64,000 nt of DNA from Phreatobacter oligotrophus (GCF_003046185.1 NZ_PZZL01000003.1:248001-312000), one strand, 5' to 3'. Positions 18,235 through 27,385 are shown, counted from the first letter of the stretch. Numbers and translations: made by a program. Notes: generated by a model from the letters alone, not told the origin.

Positions 18235-19053
18235 TCACCCGAAGGTCAGGCTCATCGGTTTCACCGCAATCCCCTCGACCTCGGTCGACCAGGTCTCGCC
18301 CGCGGCCACCGGGAAGGCCCGCGTGACCGTCCCCGTGGTGATGATCTCGCCCGCCGCAATGGGGCTCGCCAGCGGATCGGCAGCCAGCACGCCGGCGAGG
18401 TGCCGCATCGCCGAGAGCGGGCCATCCAGCACATTGGCGGCAACGCCCTGGTCGATGCGCTCGCCATTGCGATAGAGCGTGATCGAGAAGGTCGTCAGCG
18501 CCTTCAGCCACCCCTCCGCATCGCCCTCGACCTCTATCCGCGGTCCGCAGAACAGCGCGCCGTGCAGGCCGAAGGCGGCCTGGCAATCGGCGCCCTGGAA
18601 GCGCCAGCCCGGGAACAGCGACTGGACGATCTCGAAACCGTGGGCCACCCAGCCCACCGCGCCGAGGATGGCGCGCTCGTCCATGCCGGCGGTCACCGGC
18701 GCCTTGAAGCCGAGCACGATCTCCGGCTCGATCCGCGGCTCGACGAGATGGCCGATGGCCACCGTCGTCGGTCCGTCCACGTCCCGGAAGGTCGTGTCGT
18801 AGACCGGGCCCCAGATCGGCGAGTAGACGCCGTATTCCGCCCAGATGGTCCGGTTGGTGAAGCCGATCTTGCGGCCGATGATGCGCTCGCCGGCCGCCAC
18901 GCGCCGCCGCGCCACCTCATGGCCCACCTTCTCGCCATCCGCGACGGAGAAGGTCGGCTCGAGGCTCGTCAGCGGACCGATCTGCCGGCGCGAGCGATAG
19001 GCGGCCAGCACCTCGTCGGCGAACATCCGGGTCTGGGGCGAACAGAGCGACAT
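18235..19053 (-). CDS. 2-keto-4-pentenoate hydratase family protein
   Basis: This 272-residue member of the FAH/MhpD superfamily typically hydrates 2-hydroxypentadienoate-type products of aromatic ring meta-cleavage. Family blocks are 'IIGRKIGFTNRTIWAEYGV' (about 60-78), 'EPEIVLGF' with the acidic metal ligands, 'HGFEIVQS' and 'VAANVLDGPLSAMRHLAGVL'. It stands downstream of ctpA but behind a strong terminator, so it probably has its own promoter. No other meta-cleavage gene is nearby, so its substrate is open. Confidence 0.85.
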   Translation of the reverse strand: MSLCSPQTRMFADEVLAAYRSRRQIGPLTSLEPTFSVADGEKVGHEVARRRVAAGERIIGRKIGFTNRTIWAEYGVYSPIWGPVYDTTFRDVDGPTTVAIGHLVEPRIEPEIVLGFKAPVTAGMDERAILGAVGWVAHGFEIVQSLFPGWRFQGADCQAAFGLHGALFCGPRIEVEGDAEGWLKALTTFSITLYRNGERIDQGVAANVLDGPLSAMRHLAGVLAADPLASPIAAGEIITTGTVTRAFPVAAGETWSTEVEGIAVKPMSLTFG

Positions 19054-19079
19054 GGGAACCGTCCGGGCGAGGGGACATG

Positions 19080-19106
19080 AAAAACCCCGGCCGCGAACGG
19101 CCGGGG
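19080..19106 (-). terminator. rho-independent terminator of the ctpA operon
   Basis: On the minus strand CCCCGGCCG, a four-base loop and CGGCCGGGG form a perfect 9-bp stem followed at once by TTTTT. It lies about 30 bases past the ctpA stop and isolates the hydratase gene from ctpA transcription. Confidence 0.85.
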
Positions 19107-19134
19107 TCGGAGAGGATCAAAGCGGCGCAGCGCC

Positions 19135-20511
19135 TCAGCGGGTGGGCGACGCCGGAGCGGCCGGGGTGGCCGGCGCCGGGGCGGCGGCGGCGCGCTGGCT
19201 CGGCGGGAAGGCCGGGTCGGTCGCGGTGCCGCGCAGCAGTTCGAGGGCTCGGCCGATCTGCACGTCCTCCTTCTGGTCCTGCGGCACGTAGACGGAGGAG
19301 GCGGAGCGCTCCTCGTTGGCCTCGGTGTTGTTGCGCAGGTGGCCGCGCAGGCCTGCCTCGCCGCGGTTCTCCTGCAGGCGGGCGCGCATCGCCTCCGGCA
19401 CCGGCTGCTCCAGCACGATGTCCGGATCGATGCCGCGCGCCTGGATGGAGCGGCCCGACGGCGTGTAGTAGCGCGCCGTGGTGAGGCGCAGGGCGCCCTG
19501 GTTGCCGAGCGGGATGATGGTCTGCACCGAGCCCTTGCCGAAGGACCGGGTGCCGAGCACGGTCGCCCGCTTGTGGTCCTGCAGCGCGCCGGCAACGATC
19601 TCGGAGGCCGAGGCCGAACCGCCGTTGATCAGCACGATGACCGGCTTGCCGCCGGTGAGGTCGCCGGCGCGGGCGTTCCATCGCTGGGTCTCCTCGGCAT
19701 TGCGGCCGCGGGTCGAGACGATCTCGCCGCGCTCCAGGAAGGCGTCGGAGACCGATACCGACTGGTCGAGCAGGCCGCCCGGATTGTTGCGCAGGTCGAT
19801 CACGTAGCCGCGCAGCTTGTCGGCCGGCACCTTCGCCTTGATGTCCTCGATCGCCTTGCGGAGGTTGTCCGTCGTCTGCTCGTTGAACTGGGTGACGCGG
19901 ACATAGCCGATGTCGTCGCCCATCACCGAGTGGCGCACGGCGCGGATGACGATGCGGTCGCGGGTGATGTCGATGTCCCGCGGGGCGGCGCCGGAGCGCG
20001 TCACGCGGATGGTGATCTTCGAGCCCACCGGGCCGCGCATCTTCTCCACCGCCTGCTGCAGAGTGAGGCCCTGGATCGGCTCGTTGTCGATGTGGGTGAT
20101 GATGTCGTTGGCGAGGATGCCCGCCTTCGAGGCCGGCGTGTCGTCGATCGGCGAGACGACCTTGATCAGGCCGTCCTCCTGGGTGACCTCGATGCCGAGG
20201 CCGCCGAACTCGCCGCGCGTCTGCACCTGCATGTCGCGGAAGTTGCGCGCGTCCATGAAGCTGGAATGCGGGTCGAGGCCGGTGAGCATGCCGTTGATGG
20301 CGCTCTCGATGAGCTTGGCGTCATCGGGCTTCTCGACATAGTCGGTGCGCACCCGCTCGAAGATGTCTCCGAACAGGTTGATGTGCCGATAGGTGTCGGA
20401 AGCCGCGGCATTGGCCGGCATCCCGAGGATGGCGCGGGGTTGCGTGACGGCGACGGTCGCCAGCGCGCCCATGGCGGCACCGGCTAGGAGGATCGAAGCT
20501 CTGCGCATCAT
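19135..20511 (-). CDS. ctpA: S41 family carboxyl-terminal processing protease
   Basis: This 458-residue periplasmic protease has an N-terminal signal sequence or anchor (MMRRASILLAGAAMG), a PDZ domain at about 95-180 ('GLGIEVTQEDG', 'ASKAGILANDIITHID'), and the S41 catalytic core at about 190-370. The nucleophile serine lies in 'INGGSASASEI' and the catalytic lysine in 'GTRSFGKGSVQ'. It trims C termini of cell-wall enzymes and lipoproteins. Its start overlaps the stop of the EnvC-like gene by four bases, a conserved alphaproteobacterial pairing. The C-terminal 90 residues are Pro/Ala-rich low complexity. Confidence 0.95.
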   Translation of the reverse strand: MMRRASILLAGAAMGALATVAVTQPRAILGMPANAAASDTYRHINLFGDIFERVRTDYVEKPDDAKLIESAINGMLTGLDPHSSFMDARNFRDMQVQTRGEFGGLGIEVTQEDGLIKVVSPIDDTPASKAGILANDIITHIDNEPIQGLTLQQAVEKMRGPVGSKITIRVTRSGAAPRDIDITRDRIVIRAVRHSVMGDDIGYVRVTQFNEQTTDNLRKAIEDIKAKVPADKLRGYVIDLRNNPGGLLDQSVSVSDAFLERGEIVSTRGRNAEETQRWNARAGDLTGGKPVIVLINGGSASASEIVAGALQDHKRATVLGTRSFGKGSVQTIIPLGNQGALRLTTARYYTPSGRSIQARGIDPDIVLEQPVPEAMRARLQENRGEAGLRGHLRNNTEANEERSASSVYVPQDQKEDVQIGRALELLRGTATDPAFPPSQRAAAAPAPATPAAPASPTR

Positions 20512-21842
20512 CCGCGAACCCTTTCATTGGCCTGTGGCCCCGGTGTCCGTGTCGTCCACCAGGGCGCCGGGTCGATGCTCGACCCGTCTTTGCGAAACTC
20601 GACATAGAGGACGGGCTGCGTCGCGCCCGTCGTCACGGCGGAGGCTGGCGGCGGGGTGTGGCCCATGACCCCCACCGGCTCCCCCGCCAGAACGAACTGA
20701 CCCAGATCGACCGTGATCCTGTCCATTCCGGCGAGCACCAGATGATATCCGCCGCCGGCGTTGAGGATCAAGAGTTGCCCGTAGGTCCTGAACGGCCCGG
20801 AATAGACCACCCAGCCATCGGCCGGGGCGGTCACCGCAGCCCCCGTGCGGGTGGCGATGGACAGGCCGCGCTCGCTGCCGCCGAGCCCGTCCGGATCGCC
20901 GAATTCACGCAGGCGCACACCCAGAACGGGCAGGGAAAGGCTGCCGCGCGCCTGCTCGAAGGGCATGGCGGGGTTGATCCGAGCCGCGTTCTGCAGCGCC
21001 GCCATCTGCTGGCGGCGGTCGAGCGGGGCCGCCCCGCGCGCCACCGTGGTAGTGCGGGCGGCATCCGCGGCGCGCTGCGCGGCGCTGATTTCCGTCTCCA
21101 TCCGGCCTATCAAATGTTCGAGATCGGCGGCCTGCCGGGCGAGCGCCGCGGCGCGCGTCTTCTGCGCCTCCAGCGATTGTTCGCCCGAGCTGACCTCCGT
21201 CCGGCGCGCCTCGGCCAGCGCATCGAGCCGCACCCGCTCGTCGCGCAGATGGGCGGCCTCGCGGCGCAACTGCTCCTGCTCGCTGGCGATGCGGCGGCGC
21301 AGGCCCGACAGTTCCTCGAGGTCGCGGGCGAGCACCGTCACCGCCTCGCGCATTTCCGGCACGAGCGTTCCGAGCAGCATGGCGGTGCGCACGCTCATCA
21401 GCACGTCGTCCGGGCCCACCAGCATGGCCGGTGGCGGGCGGCGGCCCATGCGCTGCAGCGAGGCCAGCACCTCGGCGATCAGCTCGCGCCGCTCGTGCAG
21501 CGACTGGCGCAGCGTAAGCTGGCGGGCGTCGAGCCCTTTCAGATTGTCCTCGAGAACGGTCATCCGCTCCTCGCCGGCGCGCACCCGGCGCACCGCATCG
21601 AGCGAGGCGGCGACGAGCGCGGCGCGGTCGTTGCGGAGCGCTGTGACCTCGGCCTCAATGCGCGATCGCTCGGCCTGGCTCTTCGCCAGATCCGCCTGGA
21701 TGGCGTCGAGCTCGCGCTGGCGCTGCCGCCGCTCGGTCTCCGCCCGCTCGGCCGGGCTCGCCGGCTCGGCGCGCAGGGCCGCGCCCGCGCCGGGGACGGC
21801 GACGGTCAGGGCGGCGGCGAGGGCAAGGAGGGGCGAGCGCAT
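20508..21842 (-). CDS. envC: EnvC-like murein hydrolase activator
   Basis: This 444-residue secreted protein has a signal peptide (about 1-25), a long coiled coil from about 30 to 260 and a C-terminal LytM/M23 domain (about 320-430). The LytM metal site is degenerate: the usual HxH is replaced by 'LYVEFR'. As in EnvC, it should not hydrolyse peptidoglycan but activate amidases at the division septum. The pairing with ctpA downstream is common in this class. The symbol is by similarity. Confidence 0.9.
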   Translation of the reverse strand: MRSPLLALAAALTVAVPGAGAALRAEPASPAERAETERRQRQRELDAIQADLAKSQAERSRIEAEVTALRNDRAALVAASLDAVRRVRAGEERMTVLEDNLKGLDARQLTLRQSLHERRELIAEVLASLQRMGRRPPPAMLVGPDDVLMSVRTAMLLGTLVPEMREAVTVLARDLEELSGLRRRIASEQEQLRREAAHLRDERVRLDALAEARRTEVSSGEQSLEAQKTRAAALARQAADLEHLIGRMETEISAAQRAADAARTTTVARGAAPLDRRQQMAALQNAARINPAMPFEQARGSLSLPVLGVRLREFGDPDGLGGSERGLSIATRTGAAVTAPADGWVVYSGPFRTYGQLLILNAGGGYHLVLAGMDRITVDLGQFVLAGEPVGVMGHTPPPASAVTTGATQPVLYVEFRKDGSSIDPAPWWTTRTPGPQANERVRG

Positions 21843-21975
21843 CGGGCCCGAATCACGAGGGACGGGAAGGGACCGATGCTACATGGGCGGGGCGCCGGGC
21901 GGAATCGCGGCGCCGCCCCGCCCTTTTCGCGGCGGGGCGCACGTTCAGGTGAGAACCGGGCGTGAGACCGGGGCC

Positions 21976-22695
21976 TCAGTTGAACAGGGCGTCGATGTCG
22001 TCCTGGCTGGCGTGGCCGGCGTCCTCCTGGAGCTTCGGACCGTTGAGCAGGGCCGCATCGCCCGTCGCCTCGGCAATGCTCTCCACCTCGATATCCTTGA
22101 AACTGTCGAGGCCGCCCCAGATCTCCATCATCTTGACGATGCGGTCCTCGATGAACTTCAGCGTGTTCACCACCTTGGTGATGCGCTGTCCGGTGAGGTC
22201 CTGGAAGTTGCAGTGCTCGAAGATGGTGATGATCTTCTGCTGGATGTCGTCGACGGCGGCCTTGTCGTGCGTGCTCTTCAGGCCGGCCGAGAGCTGGTTG
22301 GCCAGCTGGTCGATGACCTCCGCCGCGCTGAGGATGCCCTCGGTGGCCTGCTCCGTGCCGGTGACGATGGCGTCGAGCTCATGCGTCACGCGCGTCATCT
22401 GCTTGCCCTTGAAGCCGGTGACGTGGAGCGTGGCGATCTCGTGCTTGGTCTGGTCGATGGCCTGCCAGATCTGGTCCAGCTCGGCCTTCAGCTTCATCGC
22501 CTCCTGCATTTCCTGCTTGTAGGCGTCGATCATCTGCCGCGTGACCTCTTCGGCCGGGCGGATGAGGGCTTTCAGCTGCTTGATCTCGGTGAGGATCTCG
22601 TGATGGCCGTTGGAGCCGGCCGACCCGCCTGAGGGGGCGGCAACCTCCGGCTGGGAAATCACTTCGATGCGAAAGGCTCGTTTGGTGGCGCGCAT
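21976..22695 (-). CDS. cheZ: CheZ-type protein phosphatase of CheY
   Basis: This 239-residue helical protein has the CheZ signature CNFQDLTGQR at 162-171; D166 and Q170 match the catalytic Asp/Gln pair of E. coli CheZ (D143/Q147). Its C terminus SQDDIDALF corresponds to the CheY-tethering helix. It removes phosphate from CheY to reset flagellar signalling. No other chemotaxis gene is in the window, so it is encoded apart from the main che locus. The gap upstream carries several TTAACC/GGTTAA hexamers. Confidence 0.92.
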   Translation of the reverse strand: MRATKRAFRIEVISQPEVAAPSGGSAGSNGHHEILTEIKQLKALIRPAEEVTRQMIDAYKQEMQEAMKLKAELDQIWQAIDQTKHEIATLHVTGFKGKQMTRVTHELDAIVTGTEQATEGILSAAEVIDQLANQLSAGLKSTHDKAAVDDIQQKIITIFEHCNFQDLTGQRITKVVNTLKFIEDRIVKMMEIWGGLDSFKDIEVESIAEATGDAALLNGPKLQEDAGHASQDDIDALFN

Positions 22696-23053
22696 GGACG
22701 TTCCGGGCAGGGCGTGTCACCGGTCGGGCAGGTACCGGTCGTGGCAGCGACGATGCGGCGGGAGGGTTAAGGCGTGGTTCCGAAAGTGCCACATCGGCGA
22801 TCTGCACAATGAGAAAACAGGGTAGGGTTAACCGGTGGTATCGACGTAGGCATGCCCCGCCGCGGCAGGTGCGCCGCGATTGGCAAATCCTTAACCCTAA
22901 AGAAGATCGAAGCGGCTTAACGCAGCGAAAAGCATCGGCGAAGCAGCGGCGTTTACCATTTCTGGGGCCTTCGCGGTGCTTGTCTTGACATGACGGCAAG
23001 GACGACGGGTGCGAGCCCGTCCTGCTTCAGTATTGCGTTCAACGAGTCCGCCG
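22696..23053. other. divergent intergenic region, cheZ / L,D-transpeptidase
   Basis: This 358-base gap holds no gene. It is noticeably AT-richer than its surroundings around 22800-22930. GGTTAA or TTAACC-type sequences lie near 22765, 22826 and 22891, with a TTAA in CTTAACG near 22916. Single TTAACC half-sites are typical of CtrA-type cell-cycle promoters, but I find no full TTAA-N7-TTAA site. A TTGACA at 22985 has no convincing -10 element. Confidence 0.4.
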
Positions 23054-23833
23054 ATGTCCCGCTTCGCCTTGAAGGCCGCAGCCGCGGCCCTGCTGCTTCT
23101 TTGCACCGCCCACGAGGCCTCCGCCCAGATCGCCGGCGCCCGCCGCTCCGACCTTGGCGGCGGCTTCATCGAGTTCCTCTACCAGGGCGGCCAGCCGACC
23201 GGCCCGATCGCCGGCGCCCGCCGCGCCGGACCCGCCCCCGAGCCGGCGGCCCCCGCAGCCCATCTGCGCGCCAGCTACCAGGTCTCGCCGCAGGTGGAGC
23301 CGGTGCGCCCGCTTCTCGCCCCGCCCGCCGGCGCCGTGCCGCAGGGCGCCGCGCCGCAGGGTCAGCGCACCGCCGAGCCGCGCGGCATCGACCCGCGCTT
23401 CCTGCCGCAGGTCGTGCCCTATCGCGGCGGCCAGCGCCCCGGCACCATCGTCATCAACACCGCCGAGCGGCACCTCTATCTCGTCCAGGCCGACGGAACC
23501 GCCATGCGCTACGGCGTCGGCATCGGCCGCCCCGGCTTCGGCTGGACCGGCACCAAGACCATCACCCGCAAGGCCGAGTGGCCGGACTGGCGCCCGCCGG
23601 CCCAGATGCTGCGCCGCCGCCCGGACCTGCCGCGCTTCATGGCCGGCGGCCCCGCCAATCCGCTCGGCGCGCGGGCCATGTATCTCGGCTCCTCGCTCTA
23701 TCGCATCCACGGCTCCAACGAGCCCTGGACCATCGGCCAGGCCGTGTCCTCCGGCTGCTTCCGCATGCGCAACGAGGATGTCATCGACCTCTACAAGCGG
23801 GTGCGCGTCGGCACCCGGGTGGTGGTCATGTGA
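23054..23833 (+). CDS. L,D-transpeptidase (YkuD family)
   Basis: This 259-residue exported enzyme has a signal peptide (1-24) that looks cleaved after EASA. A Pro/Ala-rich linker runs to about 115. The YkuD domain spans about 128-259, with H219 in 'RIHGSNEPWTIG' and nucleophile C235 in SSGCFRM. It forms 3-3 crosslinks in peptidoglycan or attaches proteins to it. I chose the ATG at 23054 because the signal peptide starts there; the open frame begins 15 codons earlier. Confidence 0.93.
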   Translation: MSRFALKAAAAALLLLCTAHEASAQIAGARRSDLGGGFIEFLYQGGQPTGPIAGARRAGPAPEPAAPAAHLRASYQVSPQVEPVRPLLAPPAGAVPQGAAPQGQRTAEPRGIDPRFLPQVVPYRGGQRPGTIVINTAERHLYLVQADGTAMRYGVGIGRPGFGWTGTKTITRKAEWPDWRPPAQMLRRRPDLPRFMAGGPANPLGARAMYLGSSLYRIHGSNEPWTIGQAVSSGCFRMRNEDVIDLYKRVRVGTRVVVM

Positions 23834-23930
23834 GCTTCGCCGCCGGGGTCCCGCCGGACCCCGCGGCATGTCTTGCGGCGGGCAAGCGCAACAGCGCCCC
23901 GTCGCGGCGCTCGAACGAGCGGACAGGAGG

Positions 23931-23963
23931 GGCCGCCTCGTCGCAGGACGGGGCGGCCTTTCT
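23931..23963 (+). terminator. rho-independent terminator of the L,D-transpeptidase gene
   Basis: GGCCGCC T CGTC, a GCAG loop, GACG G GGCGGCC and then TTTCT form a nearly continuous 11-bp stem with a short T-run. It lies about 100 bases after the stop codon and ahead of the aminotransferase gene. Confidence 0.65.
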
Positions 23964-24071
23964 GTTGGGAGCGGACCGCCCCCCGCATCCCTCCCCTTCG
24001 CCGCCATGCCTTGCGGGACCCCGGCCCGCTGATAGGATCATTCGCGATCCAGCCCTTTCCGGAGACGATCC

Positions 24072-25448
24072 ATGTCGAAAACGAGCGCGCTGCGTGTGGT
24101 CGGCGACGATGCCGCGACCACCGCCATCCCGAACGACCTCCAGGCCTTCTGGATGCCGTTCACCGCGAACCGCTCGTTCAAGGCCCGCCCGCGCATGGTC
24201 GCCCGCGCCAAGGACCTCTATTACTACACACCCGAGGGCAAGCAGATCATCGACGGCACCGCCGGCCTGTGGTGCTCCAGCGCCGGCCATTCGCGCCAGC
24301 CCATCGTCGAGGCCATCCAGAAGCAGGCGGCCGAGCTCGACTTCGCCCCGACCTTCCAGTTCGGCCACCCGAAGGCCTTTGAACTCGCCAGCCGCATCGC
24401 GGCGCTCGCCCCCGGCGACCTCGACCACGTCTTCTTCTGCAACTCCGGCTCGGAAGCCGCCGACACCGCGCTGAAGATGGCGATCGCCTACTGGCACGCC
24501 CGCGGCAAGGCCTCGAAGACCCGCCTCATCGGCCGCGAGCGCGGCTATCACGGCGTCGGCTTCGGCGGCATCACGGTCGGCGGCATCGTCGCCAACCGCC
24601 GCGTCTACGGCTCCATGCTGGCCGGCGCCGACCACCTGCCGCACACCTATAACCGCGAGAAGCAGGCCTTCTCGAAGGGCGAGCCCGAATGGGGCGCCCA
24701 TCTCGCCGACGAGCTGGAGCGCATCGTCGCCCTGCACGACGCCTCGACGATTGCCGCCGTCATGGTCGAGCCGATGGCCGGCTCCACCGGCGTGCTGCCG
24801 CCGCCGGTCGGCTACCTGAAGCGCCTGCGCGAGCTCTGCGACAAGCACGACATCCTGCTCATCTTCGACGAGGTCATCACCGGCTTCGGCCGCCTCGGCG
24901 CGCCCTTCGCCTCCGAGCGCTACGGCGTCATCCCGGACCTCATGACCTTCGCCAAGGGCGTCACCAACGCCGCCGCGCCGATGGGCGGCGTCGTCGCCCG
25001 CAAGCACGTGCACGATGCCTTCATGACCGGCCCGGACCATGTGATCGAGCTGTTCCACGGCTACACCTACTCGGCCCATCCGCTGGCCTGCGCGGCCGGT
25101 CTCGCCACCCTCGACCTCTACCGGGACGAGGGCCTGTTCGAGCGCTCCAAGGCGCTGGAGCCGGTCTGGGCCGACGCCATCTTCTCGAAGCTCAAGGGCC
25201 AGGCGGGCGTGCTCGACATCCGCCAGCTCGGCCTCACCGCCGCCATCGACATCGAGAGCTGGAAGGACGCGCCGGGCAAGCGCGCCTATGTCGCCATGGA
25301 CAAGGCCTTCCACGACGAGGGCATCATGATCCGCACCTCGGGCGACTGCCTGGTGGTGACCCCGCCCTTCATCATCACCGAGAACGACATCGCGCAGATC
25401 GCCGACAAGCTGTCGAACGTGATCGCCTCGACGGCCATGCCCTCCTGA
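24072..25448 (+). CDS. class III (omega) aminotransferase, beta-alanine:pyruvate type
   Basis: This 458-residue PLP enzyme is similar to omega-amino acid:pyruvate transaminases. The PLP lysine is K295 in 'TFAKGVTNAAAPMGGV'. Other blocks are 'NSGSEAADTALKMA' (about 125-138), 'RERGYHGVGFGG' and 'LIFDEVITGFGR'. It moves the amino group of beta-alanine, taurine or similar amines to pyruvate. Substrate choice cannot be read from the sequence. A strong terminator follows 25 bases after the stop, so it is monocistronic. Confidence 0.92.
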   Translation: MSKTSALRVVGDDAATTAIPNDLQAFWMPFTANRSFKARPRMVARAKDLYYYTPEGKQIIDGTAGLWCSSAGHSRQPIVEAIQKQAAELDFAPTFQFGHPKAFELASRIAALAPGDLDHVFFCNSGSEAADTALKMAIAYWHARGKASKTRLIGRERGYHGVGFGGITVGGIVANRRVYGSMLAGADHLPHTYNREKQAFSKGEPEWGAHLADELERIVALHDASTIAAVMVEPMAGSTGVLPPPVGYLKRLRELCDKHDILLIFDEVITGFGRLGAPFASERYGVIPDLMTFAKGVTNAAAPMGGVVARKHVHDAFMTGPDHVIELFHGYTYSAHPLACAAGLATLDLYRDEGLFERSKALEPVWADAIFSKLKGQAGVLDIRQLGLTAAIDIESWKDAPGKRAYVAMDKAFHDEGIMIRTSGDCLVVTPPFIITENDIAQIADKLSNVIASTAMPS

Positions 25449-25473
25449 GGCGGCTTTCCCGGCTGGCATGATG

Positions 25474-25500
25474 AAAGGCCCGGCCCACGCCGGGCCTTTT
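25474..25500 (+). terminator. rho-independent terminator of the aminotransferase gene
   Basis: AAAGGCCCGGC, a CCAC loop and GCCGGGCCTTTT form an 8-bp GC stem extended by A-T pairs and ending in TTTT. Confidence 0.88.
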
Positions 25501-25516
25501 GCGTGTGGGATGGCTC

Positions 25517-26153
25517 AAGCCCCTCACCGGTCCCGCCACCCCCACCTCTCCCCGGCGGGGAGAGGTCGATCCGAGCGCAGCGAGAAACGGGAGAGGGGGA
25601 GCCTTCGCATCGGGACAACGCCCCCTCTCCCGGCCTTCGGCCGACCTCTCCCCGCTGGGGAGAGGTGAGCAGCGGCCCGCGCCGCAGCCGGACCGAGACA
25701 CCAAAGCGACGGCTATCGTCCGTCATTCCAAGCCCTCGCCGGTCCCACCACCCACACCTCTCCCCGGCGGGGAGAGGTCGATCCGAGCGCAGCGAGGAGC
25801 GGGAGAGGGGGAGCCTTGGCATATTGGCAACGCCCCCTCTCCCGGCCTTCGGCCGACCTCTCCCCGCCGGGGAGAGGTGAGCAGCAGCCGGCGCCGCAGC
25901 CGGACCGAGGCACCAAAGCGACGGCTATCGTCCCTCATTCCAAGCCCTCGCCGGTCCCACCACCCACACCTCTCCCCAGCGGGGAGAGGTCGATCCGAGC
26001 GCAGCGAGGAGCGGGAGAGGGGGAGCCTTGGCATCACGGGAACGGCCCCCTCTCCCGGCCTGCGGCCGACCTCTCCCCGCCGGGGAGAGGTGAGCAGCGG
26101 CCCGCGCCGCAGCCGGACCGAGGTACCAAAAGCGACGGCTAACGTCGTGCGAT
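25517..26153. repeat. three-copy tandem array of a ~212-bp hairpin-rich unit
   Basis: Units begin near 25517, 25730 and 25942 with AAGCCC(C)TC(A/G)CCGGTCCC. Each contains ACCTCTCCCC...GGGGAGAGGT hairpins at both ends, GATCCGAGCGCAGCGAG, and a CCCCCTCTCCCGGCC(T)(T/G)CGGCC core. Copies 2 and 3 are nearly identical; copy 1 is more diverged. The periods are 213 and 212 bases. Protein frames that stay open across the array repeat 'HLSPAGRGRSERSE' and are artefacts. Together with the flanking family A element this fills the 887-base gap. Confidence 0.9.
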
Positions 26154-26158
26154 GTGAT

Positions 26159-26312
26159 GCCCCTCACCCTTCCCTCTCCCCGCAAGCGGGGAGAGGGGGC
26201 AACAGCGTTGCGCTTCGAGGAGCGCCGGCGGTGCCTGGCATGACGGGCCAGGACCCAGCGCGACGTCGTGGTCCCCCTCTCCCCGCTTGCGGGGAGAGGG
26301 AAGGGTGAGGGG
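26159..26312. repeat. dispersed inverted repeat, family A, copy 2
   Basis: Arms at 26159-26198 and 26273-26312 repeat the GCCCCTCACCCTTCCC / GGGAAGGGTGAGGGGC pair seen at 4119-4272. The loop shares GTGCCTGGCA and GCGACGTCG with the copy near 50600. It lies directly downstream of the dehydrogenase gene (minus strand). Confidence 0.85.
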
Positions 26313-26335
26313 CCATCAGTGGCGAGCCTGCACCC

Positions 26336-27385
26336 TCACCCGAACGCGATCTGCACCTTCATCGCCTTCGACCGGTCGGAGGCAAGGTGAAACGCCTCCA
26401 CCGCCTGCGCCATGGGCAGCGTCGCGGTCAGCAGCGGCCGCACGTCGATCCGCCGCTCGCCGATCATCTGCACGGCCATGGCGAATTCCTCGTGGAAGCG
26501 GAAGGTGCCGCGCAGCTCGAACTCCTTCGCCACCAGCACCGAAATCGGGATCGTGAAATCCCCGCCCGTGCCGACCTGCACGATGACCGCGCCGGGCCGG
26601 AGCGCGGCAAAGGCGCCGGTCAGCGCCTTCATGTTGCCCGAGGCCTCGAAGAGTACGTCGAAGCTCCCCTTGTCCGCCTCGTAAGCCTTCAGCGCGTCCG
26701 GATCCTCGGCCGTGTTCAGCGTCGTCGCGACCCCGAGCCCCTTCACCACGGCGAGCGTTGCCGGGGCGATGTCGGTCGCGACGATCTCCGCCGCGCCCGC
26801 CGCCCGCGCCACCAGCACGCAGAGCGCGCCGATGGGCCCGCAGCCCGTCACCAGCACCCGCTTGCCGAGGAGCGGCCCGGCGCGCCGGACCGCATGGAGG
26901 CACACGGCCAGCGGCTCGCAGAAGGCGGCCTCGCCGAGGCTGACGCCATCGGCCACCTTGTGCGCCTGCACGGCGTCGCAGACCAGCACCTCGCGGAAGG
27001 CCCCCTGGATGTGCGGGAAGGGCATGGCCGAACCGTAGAAGCGCATGTTGAGGCAATGGTTCTGCCGGCCCTCCTGGCAATAGCGGCACTCACCGCAGGG
27101 CCGCGACGGGCTCACCGCCACGCGGTCGCCGGGCTTCACCGAGGCCACCTCGGCCCCGATGCGCTCCACCGTGCCGGCAATCTCGTGGCCGAGGATCATC
27201 GGCTCCTTCAGCCTGACAGCACCGAAGCCGCCATTGTGGAAGTAGTGCAGGTCCGAGCCGCAGATGCCGCCCGCGCCGATCCTCACCGCGATCTCCTTCG
27301 GGCCGAGCGGCGCGACGGGCTGCTCCTCGAGGCGCAGGTCGTGGGGGGCGTGGATGACCAGCGCCTTGGTGACGGCAGCGTTCAT
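26336..27385 (-). CDS. zinc-dependent dehydrogenase, L-idonate 5-dehydrogenase type
   Basis: This 349-residue medium-chain dehydrogenase has catalytic zinc residues in 'GGICGSDLHYFHNGGFG' and 'LGHEIAG', a structural zinc cluster 'CGECRYCQEGRQNHC', and a nucleotide-binding loop 'VTGCGPIGALCV'. 'FHNGGFGAVRLKEPMILGHE' is characteristic of rhizobial L-idonate 5-dehydrogenases, which oxidise idonate to 5-ketogluconate. I chose the ATG at 27385 (MNAAVTKALV) with GAGG upstream. No idonate transporter or IdnO is adjacent, so the substrate is tentative. Confidence 0.85.
   Translation of the reverse strand: MNAAVTKALVIHAPHDLRLEEQPVAPLGPKEIAVRIGAGGICGSDLHYFHNGGFGAVRLKEPMILGHEIAGTVERIGAEVASVKPGDRVAVSPSRPCGECRYCQEGRQNHCLNMRFYGSAMPFPHIQGAFREVLVCDAVQAHKVADGVSLGEAAFCEPLAVCLHAVRRAGPLLGKRVLVTGCGPIGALCVLVARAAGAAEIVATDIAPATLAVVKGLGVATTLNTAEDPDALKAYEADKGSFDVLFEASGNMKALTGAFAALRPGAVIVQVGTGGDFTIPISVLVAKEFELRGTFRFHEEFAMAVQMIGERRIDVRPLLTATLPMAQAVEAFHLASDRSKAMKVQIAFG

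Noticed and set aside
22985-22990. TTGACA as a -35 box for the L,D-transpeptidase
   Set aside because: No acceptable -10 element at 16-18 bases; the hexamer alone is not enough.
25517-26153. CRISPR-like array
   Set aside because: Units are 212 bases, directly abutting, with no spacers of unique sequence and no cas genes nearby.
25499-26308. 269-codon frame through the tandem repeat array
   Set aside because: The protein would be repeats of the hairpin DNA itself, and other frames are equally open; the DNA repeat explains it.
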